Positions 14,882 to 23,676 are shown, numbered from the stretch's first letter. The stretch is DNA of 64,000 bases from Siminovitchia sediminis (GCF_042680885.1 NZ_JBHUEO010000013.1:73946-137945); one strand, 5' to 3'. Made by a program: numbers and translations. Notes: generated from the letters alone by a model not told the origin.

Positions 14882-16390
14882 TCATTTGCGTTTTCTTCTT
14901 TGAAGTCCCATTTCACGCCGTTCCTGGCGAAGGGCCTTGTAGATGGACACCATCATCATAATCATAATCAATGAGAATGGGAGGGCCGCTATGATAAGTG
15001 CATTTTGTAAGGCCGGCAGCCCGCCGCTGTACAGCAGGATGGCCGACATGGCGGCAATAATGATTCCCCATACAATTTTTCCGCTATTGGGAGGTGTCAG
15101 GGATCCGTAGGATGTCTGCATGCCGAGCACGAATGTAGCAGAATCCGCAGAGGTGACGAAGAATATTAAAGTCAGCAGTACAGCAATTACTGATAAAATT
15201 GCCGAAAATGGCATTTCATGAAATACTGCAAACAGGACTTCCTCTGTCACAAACTGTGTTAGGTCCACCGCACCTGTTGCCTGAATGTTGATCGCAGTTG
15301 ATCCGAATACAGCGAACCAAATAAAGCTGACGATCACAGGAAGCAGGAGGACGCCCACCATAAATTCCCGTATCGTCCTTCCCTTTGATACGCGGGCAAT
15401 AAAAATTCCGACAAACGGCGACCATGAAATCCACCAGGCCCAGTAAAAGATCGTCCAACCGTTGATCCATTCCCGCTGTCCGGCATCCAGGGGTGCAATC
15501 CTGAAGCTCATCTGAATAATATTTTGCACATAGGCTCCAATCGTATCCGTCAGCATATTCAAGATGAATAAACTGGGGCCGAGAATGAACACAAGAACCA
15601 ATAAGACAACTGCCAGCACCATATTGGTATTGCTTAAAAATTTAATTCCTTTGCTTAAACCTGACCAAGCCGACATTAAAAATAAAACAGTAGCGATGAT
15701 AATAATCATGAGTTGGATGAGAAAATTGTTTGGAATTCCCAGCAGAAAGGCCAGGCCGCCATTAATTTGAGCGGCTCCAAATCCCAAGGTTGTAGCTATC
15801 CCGACAACGGTGGCTGTGACAGCAATCACATCGACGACCAAAGCCAGCTTCCCGTTCGAATGTTTTCCGAGCAATGGACCGAGTGTAGCACTGATCAATC
15901 CCGGCTGTTCTTTTCGGAAATTGAAATAGGCGAGGCAAAGCCCGACAAGGGCATAAACGGACCAGGCATGAATCCCCCAATGAAAGAATGTAAACCGCAT
16001 CGCTTCTTTAATGGCGGCATCCGTCCCCGGCTCCGAGATGGGCGGAGAAACTGCATAATGGGAAATCGGTTCGGCCGTTCCCCAAAACACGAGGCCGATG
16101 CCCATCCCTGCTGAAAACAGCATGGCGAACCACGACGGTTTGGAGTATTCCGGTTTGTCATCGGGTTTCCCCAGCTTGATCGTTCCTACCGGGCTAAAAA
16201 TAATGAACAGGCAAAAGGCAACGATCACGGTTACCAAAATTAAATAATACCAGCCGAAGCCCGAAGTTATCAGAGACTCAATATTCGAAGTAGCTTTTTC
16301 AAACTGATTGGGTGCAACAACACCAAACATAACAGCAATCAGCAGAATGATGGCAGAAATCCAAAAGACATTTGAAACTTTACCCAACAA
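14882..16390 (-). CDS. BCCT-family glycine betaine/choline-type transporter
   Basis: A 502-residue secondary transporter with twelve predicted TM segments. It shows the BCCT hallmarks GMGIGLVFWGTAEP and the tryptophan-rich FYWAWWISWSPFVGIF in TM8. OpuD-type proteins of this family import glycine betaine with Na+ for osmoprotection. The substrate here is not proven. The C-terminus is basic (QERREMGLQRRKRK), as expected for an osmosensing cytoplasmic tail. Start TTG 16390 has AAGGAGAGA about eight bases upstream. It is flanked by terminators on both sides, so it is monocistronic. Confidence 0.9.
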   Translation of the reverse strand: MLGKVSNVFWISAIILLIAVMFGVVAPNQFEKATSNIESLITSGFGWYYLILVTVIVAFCLFIIFSPVGTIKLGKPDDKPEYSKPSWFAMLFSAGMGIGLVFWGTAEPISHYAVSPPISEPGTDAAIKEAMRFTFFHWGIHAWSVYALVGLCLAYFNFRKEQPGLISATLGPLLGKHSNGKLALVVDVIAVTATVVGIATTLGFGAAQINGGLAFLLGIPNNFLIQLMIIIIATVLFLMSAWSGLSKGIKFLSNTNMVLAVVLLVLVFILGPSLFILNMLTDTIGAYVQNIIQMSFRIAPLDAGQREWINGWTIFYWAWWISWSPFVGIFIARVSKGRTIREFMVGVLLLPVIVSFIWFAVFGSTAINIQATGAVDLTQFVTEEVLFAVFHEMPFSAILSVIAVLLTLIFFVTSADSATFVLGMQTSYGSLTPPNSGKIVWGIIIAAMSAILLYSGGLPALQNALIIAALPFSLIMIMMMVSIYKALRQERREMGLQRRKRK

Positions 16391-16587
16391 GATCTATTCT
16401 CTCCTTCCTTGATTGGAGGGCCGTTTTCAACATACCTAACCATAACAATCTTCATGTTTTTATTCAAATCCCTTGATGAAACCATATATGAACTCTTCTT
16501 ATTTAAAAAAGTACATGTATTTTGCCCCCGGGACAACGAAATAGTCATAAACATATACCCCAAATTGGCTTGACACAATCCAAAATA

Positions 16588-16634
16588 AAAAACAGCTGCC
16601 GGAAAAGTTCTTACACCTTTCCAGGGCAGCTGTT
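16588..16634 (-). terminator. Terminator of the sortase operon
   Basis: AACAGCTGCC (16591-16600) pairs with GGCAGCTGTT (16625-16634), with a shorter inner GGAAAG/CTTTCC stem. On the minus strand TTTTTTATTTT follows. It begins right after the sortase stop codon. Confidence 0.88.
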
Positions 16635-16635
16635 T

Positions 16636-17241
16636 TTAATCTGTCATTATTTTGGTTTTGATTAGATCCCCGGTTAAAATGTAGCGTTCCGGTGCATCTC
16701 CGATATAAGTAAATGGATAGCACGTTGTTACAGACAACGCAGCGCGCGGCTTTGGAACAATAACCGTACGGTCATCAGCATCCACAATGCGGACCTTCCG
16801 AATTTTATAAGTGAATTCATCCTTTGAAGTGGTGACGATCAAGATATCTCCTTTGCCGACTTCACCGAGCCTTCTGAATACAGTATCCCGGTGTCCGGAT
16901 AGGACGGTATGGTCTTTTTCTCCGGGGAGAACACTGCCGGCGTAATGGCCCACCCCTTTTTCCAGCTCATCTTCATCCGTTCCATGATAGATGGGCAGTA
17001 CCGCATCCAGCTTGGGAATGATCAACTGACCGATCATATCTCCTTCTACTGGGCGTTCTTCATAAACAACGGTTTTCTCGGGGACAGGCGGTGCCATTTT
17101 CTCTTTATCGGATCTTTCCTCCGTAGGGAGGGGTGCAGAAACCGTATGACCTGACACGAACTTCAAACCATTCGTTGCGGCGAGCCAGCTGCCGAGCCCC
17201 ATTAAGACAACGGAAGCTGTCAGAAAAATATAGCGTTTCAT
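16636..17241 (-). CDS. srtD: Class D sortase
   Basis: A 201-residue membrane-anchored transpeptidase with an N-terminal TM helix (residues 4-22), a proline-rich linker and a sortase barrel. Catalytic residues are His117 (LSGHRDTVF), Cys174 (TTCYPF) and Arg186 (APERYIL). The TLSGH/TTC-Y-P spacing and the absence of extra TM helices fit class D, which recognises LPxTA-type signals. The only nearby substrate, encoded just upstream with a one-base overlap (TGATG), ends in LPDTA, so this is a dedicated enzyme-substrate pair. B. subtilis YhcS is the comparable enzyme. Confidence 0.9.
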   Translation of the reverse strand: MKRYIFLTASVVLMGLGSWLAATNGLKFVSGHTVSAPLPTEERSDKEKMAPPVPEKTVVYEERPVEGDMIGQLIIPKLDAVLPIYHGTDEDELEKGVGHYAGSVLPGEKDHTVLSGHRDTVFRRLGEVGKGDILIVTTSKDEFTYKIRKVRIVDADDRTVIVPKPRAALSVTTCYPFTYIGDAPERYILTGDLIKTKIMTD

Positions 17242-18260
17242 CAGGCACCTTTTACTTTATGTTTACGGAATAAAAAAGCTCCGAGAATAATCAGTGCAAA
17301 TCCTGCTGCTGCTTGTGGAAGATAGCCTGCGGCTGTATCCGGCAGCTTCCCCCCATTGACAGTTTTGACAACCGGTTTTGCACCGTTTTCAGCTTCAGGA
17401 TTTGCTGCAGCAGACTTCACGGCCTTTTCAGCTTTTTGACCGGCATGATGGATGAAATCAGACCCAAACATTTCTTTGGTGATCAGCAAATCAGCAAGAA
17501 ATTGACCGTCTTTTGAATAAATTTTTATAAGTAAATCGGCTTCGTCCACAGTATCCATTTGAAGTAAGGCAGAAATTGAAACAGGTGTTTCAACGCCATT
17601 CTTTACTAAATAATAATCCACCTTCACTTCAAAAAGTTCCAATAGCTCTTCCCATATATCAAGAAGTTCCACCATTTGTGCTGGTGTGAGATCCGAGGAG
17701 CTGTCAAATTCAGGGAAAGCAGACAGCCGGGCTTCAAGGTCAAGCAATTTCGTCAAAAATGCTTCCGAATCAGCATTCTCCATCACTTTCATCAGGTGAT
17801 CGGCCAGTCTTTGTCCTTCTTCCTCTGTTACCCCGAATTCGCTAAGCAGAGCCAGAGCAATCTCTTCATCCATACTGACCGTATCATCAGATGTTAAATA
17901 GTAAACTTCCACATCCAGGTCATCGATAAAAATAAAATCATCCAGAGACAAGCCATTTTCTGCAAAAAGCTGTTCAAGCTCTTCCTGTGTCAGGCCATAT
18001 TCGTCCAGCAAGGCCTTCAAGTTTTGTTCGTTGATGGTGTCACCCAAATAATTGATCATTTCCTGAACAGAATCAAAATCCTCCAGCGTATAACCGTGGT
18101 AACCCTCAAAATATGTAATGAACTCTTCTTCATTCATTCCAATATCCAGTAAAAAACGTTGAAACTCTGAATCTTGCGGATTTACTGCTGCAAAAGTGGA
18201 TAAGGGCAGCATCCAAATAACAAGGATCGCTGCAGGAACAGCAGACAACAAACGTTTCAC
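17241..18260 (-). CDS. Processed acidic surface protein with LPDTA sortase signal
   Basis: A 339-residue secreted protein: a Sec signal peptide (cleavage probably after TFAA), a strongly acidic body rich in Glu, Asp and Leu with repeated helix pairs (for example DEYGLTQEELEQLFAENGL), then GGKLPDTA, a hydrophobic stretch and FRKHKVKGA. This is a complete wall-sorting signal of the LPxTA type used by class D sortases. The protein matches the family known as processed acidic surface protein, which occurs beside its own sortase. The molecular function is unknown; the acidic helical arrays suggest cation binding or protein contacts. GTG 18260 has GGGGGA upstream. Confidence 0.85.
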   Translation of the reverse strand: MKRLLSAVPAAILVIWMLPLSTFAAVNPQDSEFQRFLLDIGMNEEEFITYFEGYHGYTLEDFDSVQEMINYLGDTINEQNLKALLDEYGLTQEELEQLFAENGLSLDDFIFIDDLDVEVYYLTSDDTVSMDEEIALALLSEFGVTEEEGQRLADHLMKVMENADSEAFLTKLLDLEARLSAFPEFDSSSDLTPAQMVELLDIWEELLELFEVKVDYYLVKNGVETPVSISALLQMDTVDEADLLIKIYSKDGQFLADLLITKEMFGSDFIHHAGQKAEKAVKSAAANPEAENGAKPVVKTVNGGKLPDTAAGYLPQAAAGFALIILGAFLFRKHKVKGA

Positions 18261-18390
18261 ATACGATTCCCCCTGAAAATTTATAAAATACCTTCCAATT
18301 ATATTCGATCAGAAGCTTCCTGAATAGGAGGTTTTACACAAATATTAATTTATTAAATGAAATATATATAAAAGAGATATATAACAGTTA

Positions 18391-18419
18391 TTGACAATAT
18401 TAATCTGTTATAATACAAT
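18391..18419 (+). promoter_or_regulatory. Sigma-A promoter of yhfH
   Basis: TTGACA (18391-18396), a 17-bp spacer and TACAAT (18414-18419) lie 31 bp before the yhfH start. A second TATAAT at 18409-18414 is too close to the -35 to pair with it. Confidence 0.7.
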
Positions 18420-18450
18420 ATAGTAAACAATCAAAAGGAGGCCATCCACC

Positions 18451-18579
18451 ATGATGCCAATTGAATTTTACCGGAATATTCCCCGTAAACAATGCTGCGA
18501 ATGCGGAGAGGAAATGCACGAAATGCATGAGTGCTATTTCAACGAGTGTGAACGCTGTTTAAGCAAAACAGAGGAGTAA
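18451..18579 (+). CDS. yhfH: YhfH-family zinc-ribbon miniprotein
   Basis: A 42-residue ORF starting at ATG 18451 behind AAAAGGAGG. Two CxxC-type pairs are visible: CCECGEE near residues 15-21 and CYFNECERC near 30-38, spaced as in a small zinc ribbon. The N-terminal pattern EFYRNIPRKQCCECGEE matches the YhfH family of short Bacillus proteins of unknown function. It has its own promoter and terminator and is divergent from the sortase operon. Confidence 0.85.
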   Translation: MMPIEFYRNIPRKQCCECGEEMHEMHECYFNECERCLSKTEE

Positions 18580-18612
18580 CAAACCATTGAAAAAACTGAA
18601 CGAAATCCCTCC

Positions 18613-18657
18613 ATAATCTGCCTGTTTCGCAATGAAGCAAAGGCAGATTATTTTTAT
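18613..18657 (+). terminator. Terminator of yhfH
   Basis: ATAATCTGCCT (18613-18623) pairs with AGGCAGATTAT (18641-18651), followed by TTTTATT. It lies 34 bp past the yhfH stop. Confidence 0.9.
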
Positions 18658-18659
18658 TG

Positions 18660-19560
18660 GAAAAGAGCGCTGTTGATCCCAATGGCAAACGTGATATATA
18701 ACAGAATGTCGAACAGTTTGACAGCTGCTTGCTTAGAGGGGACAGTCATTATGAGATTCGGGCAGCAAATGCCTGGCCGCGGCTTTTATTTTGTAAAGGT
18801 TCAGACGTGGATAGTAAATCCTGAAAGTACAAGTACGCATCCGGACAGTAGTACTTAAAAGCTAGGCGTGGAAATCCTCCTAAATAAAGCGTCAAACTGA
18901 AAACACGGTAGTGTTTTTGTTTCTAAGCGTATTCCTCCTGAACATCTGCCCTTTCTTTATACTCGGTGGTATTTTTCTTCAGAATCTTCCCGAACAACTG
19001 CCCTTTCTCCATACTCGGTGGAATTTGTAATCGAAACCCTGCCGAACGAACGGATTTATCGCATGATAGGGAAGAACTTGGGGGACTTTCTTTCTCGTGT
19101 GCCCATGTTGGAGGAGTCAATCAGAATTCGCGCTGCGGTCAATGCCAAGCAGCTCCGCTGTAGCTGTACTTCGATGGAGAGTACAGCACATCTGCCCGAA
19201 ACAAAAAGCCGAATACTTTTAACGATATTATGGACTTGACTTGGATACAGTCCATCCTGTACTTGAATAAAGGTCCAGACTAGGATCGTAATTCTTTTAA
19301 TCTGCCCATTTATGCTCAAACATGGACAGTAAATGTTGGCATGGACTTTAAATTTTGTAATTGAACAGTAAAGCTCCCACCCGGGCATGTTACCCTAAAG
19401 GACTTAAAGACAATTTTCAAAGCCACAAAAACAACATAAGGTGAGGAGTATGTTTCAGCGGAAAGCCGCGTCGTCAAACCTACACACCATAAGTAAAAAT
19501 ATAACCACGGCTTAAAATCGAAATCTGGCAGAGAGCAGCACAGCTTCTACTTTTCTGTAA
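18660..19560. repeat. Gene-free region with decayed GGACAGTA units and a 52-bp duplication
   Basis: About 900 bp with no credible gene. Scattered GGACAGTA-family cores occur at 18809 (GGATAGTA), 18843 (GGACAGTA), 19324 (GGACAGTA) and 19363 (GAACAGTA). A separate direct repeat of 52-bp period covers about 18940-19043: CTGCCCTTTCT followed by ATACTCGGTGG occurs in both copies. The periodicity is weaker than in the other arrays, so this looks like an older array. Confidence 0.5.
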
Positions 19561-19574
19561 ATTATAAAAAGTGC

Positions 19575-19625
19575 TTGTCATGAACGACATTCTATGTAAA
19601 TATTAGTGTCAAAACACCTGTAACC
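19575..19625 (+). promoter_or_regulatory. Promoter and NiaR-like operator of the solitary nadC
   Basis: TTGTCA (19575-19580), a 16-bp spacer and TAAATA (19597-19602) form the promoter. The following AGTGTCAAAACA and CTGTAA match the segment AGTGTCAAGACA...TGTAA found in the same position at the nadB promoter (28327-28379). Shared -35, spacing, -10 and downstream word indicate one regulator. NiaR (YrxA), the nicotinate-responsive repressor of nad genes, is the natural candidate; this is an inference. Confidence 0.6.
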
Positions 19626-19761
19626 TTATGCAAGCGATGAATACCATGTGATTTTGATCACAAAGTTAACAAGCAATATTGAAACAACGTTTCGCAGGAA
19701 TTATCCGTTTAACTTGTGATATAAATCACGACAGGAAAATCTATACAAAGGAATGAGAAAG

Positions 19762-20610
19762 ATGAATACATTGAAACTCCGGCTGCAGCTGGAGCAATTT
19801 TTCCTTGAAGACATTGGCGACCGTGATGTCAGCAGCCAGATTTTTGGGAGCAGCCAGCAGGGTGAAGTCCATTTTATTGCCAAAGAAAGCGGCGTATTTT
19901 GCGGGGCAGATATGATACAAATGGGCTATCTGGTTCTCGATCCTGCACTCACTTGCGATCTTTTCGTCCGTGACGGTGAAAAAGTGGAAGCCGGTAAATT
20001 GCTGGCCACCGTACGGGGAGCAGTGGCCAGTCTTCTGAAAGGTGAGCGGGTTATTTTGAATCTCGTCCAACGGATGAGCGGGATTGCGACAAAGACGCGG
20101 GAAGCAGTGGAAGTGCTCGGCAGCACAAATACAAAAATTTGTGATACACGCAAAACGACGCCAGGTTTGCGGATGCTTGAAAAATATGCTGTTCGATGTG
20201 GCGGCGGCAGTAATCATCGATACGGATTGTATGACGGTGTTATGCTGAAGGACAACCACATTGCGTTCGCAGGATCCATAGCTGGCGCTGTGGCAGCTGT
20301 CCGTGAAAAAGTGGGGCACATGGTCAAGGTGGAAGTGGAAACCGAAACGAAAGAACAAGTACTGGAAGCCGTTGCTGCCAAAGCAGATGTCATTATGTTT
20401 GACAATCGGACACCGGAGGAAATCAGGGAATGGATTCGTTTTGTGCCGGAAGGGATTGTGACGGAGGCTTCCGGTGGGATCACTATGAAAAACCTGGCCA
20501 CATACAGGGATACCGGGGTGGATTACATTTCTCTCGGATTTTTGACTCACTCTGTTTCCGCCCTTGATATTAGTGCAAAGGTAAACGTGGACGCAGCCGT
20601 TTTGGTCTAA
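19762..20610 (+). CDS. nadC: Nicotinate-nucleotide pyrophosphorylase (carboxylating), solitary paralogue
   Basis: A 282-residue quinolinate phosphoribosyltransferase. Diagnostic parts are LEQFFLEDIGDRDVSS at the N-terminus, LNLVQRMSGIATKTR, the phosphoribosyl-binding CDTRKTTPGLRMLEKYAVRCGGG, LKDNHI and TEASGGI. It turns quinolinate and PRPP into nicotinate mononucleotide. About four fifths of positions match the second nadC at 29981-30832. The DNA around its start (AAAGGAATGAGA, then ATGAA) also matches the nadC start inside nadB, which suggests duplication from the nadBCA operon. ATG 19762 is chosen over 19753 because the AAAGGA site is too close to the latter. Confidence 0.92.
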   Translation: MNTLKLRLQLEQFFLEDIGDRDVSSQIFGSSQQGEVHFIAKESGVFCGADMIQMGYLVLDPALTCDLFVRDGEKVEAGKLLATVRGAVASLLKGERVILNLVQRMSGIATKTREAVEVLGSTNTKICDTRKTTPGLRMLEKYAVRCGGGSNHRYGLYDGVMLKDNHIAFAGSIAGAVAAVREKVGHMVKVEVETETKEQVLEAVAAKADVIMFDNRTPEEIREWIRFVPEGIVTEASGGITMKNLATYRDTGVDYISLGFLTHSVSALDISAKVNVDAAVLV

Positions 20611-20635
20611 AACATATAAAAATTTTCAATTTAAA

Positions 20636-20656
20636 AACGCCGGCGGGCGTTTTTTT
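20636..20656 (+). terminator. Terminator of the solitary nadC
   Basis: AACGCC (20636-20641) pairs with GGCGTT (20646-20651) around a 4-nt loop, followed by TTTTT. Confidence 0.85.
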
Positions 20657-20738
20657 CATTAAACTTGATGAGCATCAAGGTAAGGAAAAGCCTTCCTCCC
20701 TTATGATAAAAACAAAGAGATCAGATGGAGGCGGGGGT

Positions 20739-21182
20739 ATGAAACGTATACTTTTGCTCTATGCAAGCATGACCGGAAACACGGAGGAGATGGCAAACAT
20801 CGCGGGAAAATATCTGGAGGAGCAGGGGATTCCGGTAACAAGAAAGTGCTTTGATGCCGATAATATTCAGGCCGAAGAGCTGACAGAGTATGATGGTATC
20901 ATGTTTGGGACCTACACGTATGATGATGGAGACCTTCCATGGGAAGTAGAGGATTTTTACGAAGACCTGCTTAAGATAGACTTGACTGGAAAAAGGGTTG
21001 CTGTGTTCGGCTCGGGTGACAGCTTTTATCCGGAATTTGGGAAGGCAGTGGATACGATGGCTGCGCGTTTTCAGGAAGTGGGAGCTGTTCTGGTCGATGA
21101 TTGTGTCATTGCGGACCTTGGTCCTGATGCAGAAGATGCGAAAAGGTGTGAAGAGTTGGTGAGAGTTTTTGTGAAAAAGTGA
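20739..21182 (+). CDS. Flavodoxin
   Basis: A 147-residue short-chain flavodoxin. The FMN phosphate loop is visible as YASMTGNTEEMA near the N-terminus, and later FGTYTYDDGDLPWE and VFGSGDSFYPEFGKAVD line the isoalloxazine site. Flavodoxins such as B. subtilis YkuN/YkuP donate electrons to desaturases or P450s, often under iron limitation. The start ATG 20739 follows GGAGGCGGGGG closely; the frame continues 12 codons upstream without a ribosome site. The neighbours do not indicate a specific redox partner. Confidence 0.9.
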   Translation: MKRILLLYASMTGNTEEMANIAGKYLEEQGIPVTRKCFDADNIQAEELTEYDGIMFGTYTYDDGDLPWEVEDFYEDLLKIDLTGKRVAVFGSGDSFYPEFGKAVDTMAARFQEVGAVLVDDCVIADLGPDAEDAKRCEELVRVFVKK

Positions 21183-21540
21183 ACAAAGGTGATCGTGCCG
21201 TATCGTAGGCAAAGTTCAATGAAATCCTGGGAGAATTGCTTTTTTAAAAAGTGTGCTCCGTTTGCCGGAAAGTGTAAAACATGCGGGGGAGTTAAGCCAG
21301 GGCAGTGTTGGACTACACATATGTCGCCGATGATTTTTTATCGGCAGCCAATTGTCTTCAGGAATAAATTGTACATCAGTAATCCCCAATTTTGTTATAA
21401 AGGGAACCATTTGGTTTTCGCGGCACACAATACCGAACAACCAGCCATACCTCTCTTGTATCACATCCCGGTACCCCGCATAATTGAACCGCTTTGGGTC
21501 ATGATAGAACTTGATCAATTCAGCTTTTGGAGGGACAAAA

Positions 21541-21651
21541 ATGGTAAAAGACTCAGAAACACACCGGGAACCCAGACATGGCAAAGAGAAGCGTCCGGAG
21601 GAGCAGCAACAAAAGAAAGGCAAATCGAACGCACGCGGAACCAGAAGTTAA
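21541..21651 (+). CDS. Very small hydrophilic protein (36 aa), unknown
   Basis: ATG 21541 follows the good ribosome site GGAGGG with six bases between. The product MVKDSETHREPRHGKEKRPE continues with three Gln and several Lys and Arg residues, and has no hydrophobic residue cluster. Size and composition recall minor small acid-soluble spore proteins, but no family motif is recognised. It could be an accidental ORF; the strong ribosome site is the main support. The 350 bp upstream hold no supported gene. Confidence 0.4.
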   Translation: MVKDSETHREPRHGKEKRPEEQQQKKGKSNARGTRS

Positions 21652-21782
21652 AAATTTTTTTGGACGTGTCCCTCTTATCGGCAGAATGGCTGCTGATGAA
21701 GAGGGCACCTATCCTTATCCTGCGTTACGGGTAAACCATGGCTGTATATGGTCTTTGTGATCCAACGCGACCAATGACCGTT

Positions 21783-22075
21783 GAACGAAAAAAAATGGTG
21801 TCCAAGGGAGATTCAGCGCGTCCGAACAATGATTAAACTTAGAGAATGGCCACAAAGGATTCAAATCAACCAAAAAATGCTCAAACTGAAAAATGGGTCT
21901 TCAAGGTTGACCAAGTCGCCCCATGAACGAAAAAAGATCAGAGATGGTCGTCAAGGAGCCATCAAGTCGCCCGAACAATGACTAAAGTTCAGAAAATGGT
22001 CTCCAAGGAAGACTCAGCGCGCCCGATATCAATCAAAGTGAAGCAATTGGGTCTTCATGCCCGACTAGTCGCCCT
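21783..22075. repeat. Degenerate ~50-bp repeat array
   Basis: Five to six units start near 21783, 21824, 21872, 21925, 21973 and 22025. A typical unit starts GAACAATGAYTAAA, has AGAAAATGGTCTCCAAGG in the middle and ends near CAAGTCGCCC or CAGCGCGCCC. Endings alternate between the two forms. No gene overlaps convincingly. Related words (GAAAGGTCTTCAAG, GTCTCCTGGG, GCCCGATG) recur near 26820-26950. The following 22076-22330 holds nothing recognisable. Confidence 0.65.
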
Positions 22076-22336
22076 CATGCTGTTGCAATCCGAGTTCTCA
22101 TCGATACCTTTCTTCCCGCAGGGGTCGCCGCATTTTCCTAGAGTAATGTATCCGATTGTTCGTCTTTGTTTTAACCATCAATATAGGTTTCACGGCTACC
22201 CCCAATATTCTGGCGGTTATTGAGATCTCAAACAGACCGACGGCTCCCCTGAGAGGAGGACTGCTCCGGTTTCCGATCACATGCTCGGAACACAACAGCT
22301 CATATTCCAATGACTGCTCCCCACATAAACAGTCAG

Positions 22337-22368
22337 CGCCCCTTTTTGCCAGGGGCGTTTGCTGTTCA
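22337..22368 (-). terminator. Probable terminator of thiO
   Basis: On the minus strand ACGCCCCT and AGGGGCGCT form a stem around GGCAAAA, only a few bases after the stop at 22373. The following CTGACTGTTT is a poor U-run, so efficiency may be moderate. Confidence 0.6.
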
Positions 22369-22372
22369 CCGG

Positions 22373-23485
22373 TTAAGCCATCACCAGCTGCCGGCGGTCC
22401 ACTCGAAAGGCTTCAATCCATTCGGATGGGATGTCTTTTTCAAGAATAAAATCACGGATCATTTGCCCTGTGGCCGGAGCAAGAAGAATGCCGTTGCGGT
22501 AATGGCCGCAAGCCACCAGTATATGTTTATCCTCAGGGTGTCTTCCAATAAAAGGCCGCCCATCAAAGGTTCCCGGCCGTAAACCGGCGATCACACGATC
22601 AATTGTTAATTGCGCCGCAGCCGGCATCATTGTTTTTGCCTTTTCAATTAAAAACTGGATGCCTTCAAGGCTGACAGTATCACTCCAGTCATTCTCCACC
22701 ATGGTGGCACCGATCACCAGTGTTCCGTTGTTTCTTGGCACGATATAGCAGCTGTCGTGAAACAGTGTATGCTTTAACAACGGCTTGTCTGCCCGAACAA
22801 TTAAGCTTTCCCCTTTTACCGGCGAGAGCCTTTCTGAGAGTACCAAATGTTTAAATAGGCTGTTGCTGAGAACCCCTGTCGCCACCACAACATACTTGGC
22901 TTCTACATCGCCTTGAGCTGTATGAATGATATAATTCCCGGCTTGTTTTTCAATGCTGTATACAGGGTGATTTTCAAAAATGGATGCACCCAGAGCTTGA
23001 GCACTTTTTGCAAAACTTTCGCATGTGCGATTCGGCAGGACACTGACATCATCCGGGATATACGCTGCACCCAATGCGTCCGGTGAAACTTCTTTTTCCA
23101 TGTAAATAACATCTTCAGATTCCAGCCATTGTACGGTGGGCTGTACAAGCAGAGGTTCCAGGTTTTTTTGATCCTCCTCTGTGTAAGCCAGCTTTAAAAT
23201 CCCGCCTTTTTTGTATCCGATATCCACACCGCTCTGCTCATAGAGCTCATCTTTTAATGCGGCATAAGCCCGCTGGCTGGTTCGGGCAAACGGGAAAAAG
23301 ACAGAGAAGTCCCCAATGCTTTCCGAATGGGCGCCAAGCATCCCGGCAGCAGCACTTGTTGTTTTTTCACCTATCCGCCCTCCATCAAATACGGCTGTAT
23401 CAATCTTCTCTTTTGCTAAATAATAGGCAATGGCACTTCCAATAATCCCGCCGCCAATGACTGCTGCTTCATACTGCTTGTTCAC
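22373..23485 (-). CDS. thiO: Glycine oxidase (thiamine biosynthesis)
   Basis: A 370-residue FAD-dependent D-amino-acid-oxidase-type enzyme. The N-terminal dinucleotide fold is VIGGGIIGSAIAYYLAKE; later PVKGESLIV and the C-terminal IAGLRPGTFDGRPFIGRH and GHYRNGILLAPATG are typical of ThiO. It oxidises glycine to iminoacetate, the precursor of the thiazole ring of thiamine. A TPP riboswitch with terminator lies directly upstream, giving independent support for a thiamine role. No thiS, thiG or thiF follows, so other thiazole genes must be elsewhere. Confidence 0.92.
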   Translation of the reverse strand: MNKQYEAAVIGGGIIGSAIAYYLAKEKIDTAVFDGGRIGEKTTSAAAGMLGAHSESIGDFSVFFPFARTSQRAYAALKDELYEQSGVDIGYKKGGILKLAYTEEDQKNLEPLLVQPTVQWLESEDVIYMEKEVSPDALGAAYIPDDVSVLPNRTCESFAKSAQALGASIFENHPVYSIEKQAGNYIIHTAQGDVEAKYVVVATGVLSNSLFKHLVLSERLSPVKGESLIVRADKPLLKHTLFHDSCYIVPRNNGTLVIGATMVENDWSDTVSLEGIQFLIEKAKTMMPAAAQLTIDRVIAGLRPGTFDGRPFIGRHPEDKHILVACGHYRNGILLAPATGQMIRDFILEKDIPSEWIEAFRVDRRQLVMA

Positions 23486-23513
23486 ACATCATCACCTCAC
23501 TGAAGGTTTATAC

Positions 23514-23550
23514 AAAAAAATAACCACTCTCCCAAGCAGGAAAGTGGTTT
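23514..23550 (-). terminator. Riboswitch-controlled attenuator before thiO
   Basis: On the minus strand AACCACTTTCC pairs with GAGAGTGGTT, followed by ATTTTTTT. It lies between the TPP aptamer and the thiO start, the expression platform for premature termination when TPP is bound. Confidence 0.85.
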
Positions 23551-23583
23551 GGTTAAACAATTCCATGAAAAAATAACTCTGCC

Positions 23584-23676
23584 ACATCCCTACGCAGGTG
23601 CAAGCCTGTTCAGGTTATGAGGGTTTCAAAGTATACTACTTTTCTCTCAGCCCTTATCAAGGGTTCCCCTAGTGAA
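23584..23676 (-). promoter_or_regulatory. TPP riboswitch (THI element)
   Basis: Read on the minus strand, the conserved blocks occur in order: CTAGGGGAACCC, GGGCTGAGAG, ACCCTCATAACCTGAACAGG and TGCACCTGCGTAGGGA. These are the signature segments of the thiamine pyrophosphate aptamer. The long middle arm is the variable P3 region. With the attenuator at 23514-23550 it should switch thiO off when TPP is plentiful. Confidence 0.95.

Noticed and set aside
18397..18414. TATAAT at 18409-18414 as the yhfH -10 box
   Set aside because: Only 12 bp from the TTGACA at 18391; the TACAAT at 18414-18419 has the proper 17-bp spacing.
21216..21623. 136-codon minus-strand ORF with natural-looking stretches (for example YRDVIQERYGWLFGIVCREN)
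   Set aside because: No ribosome binding site at any usable start, Cys/Ser-rich N-terminus antisense to the small ORF at 21541, and no recognised family. At most a decayed gene.
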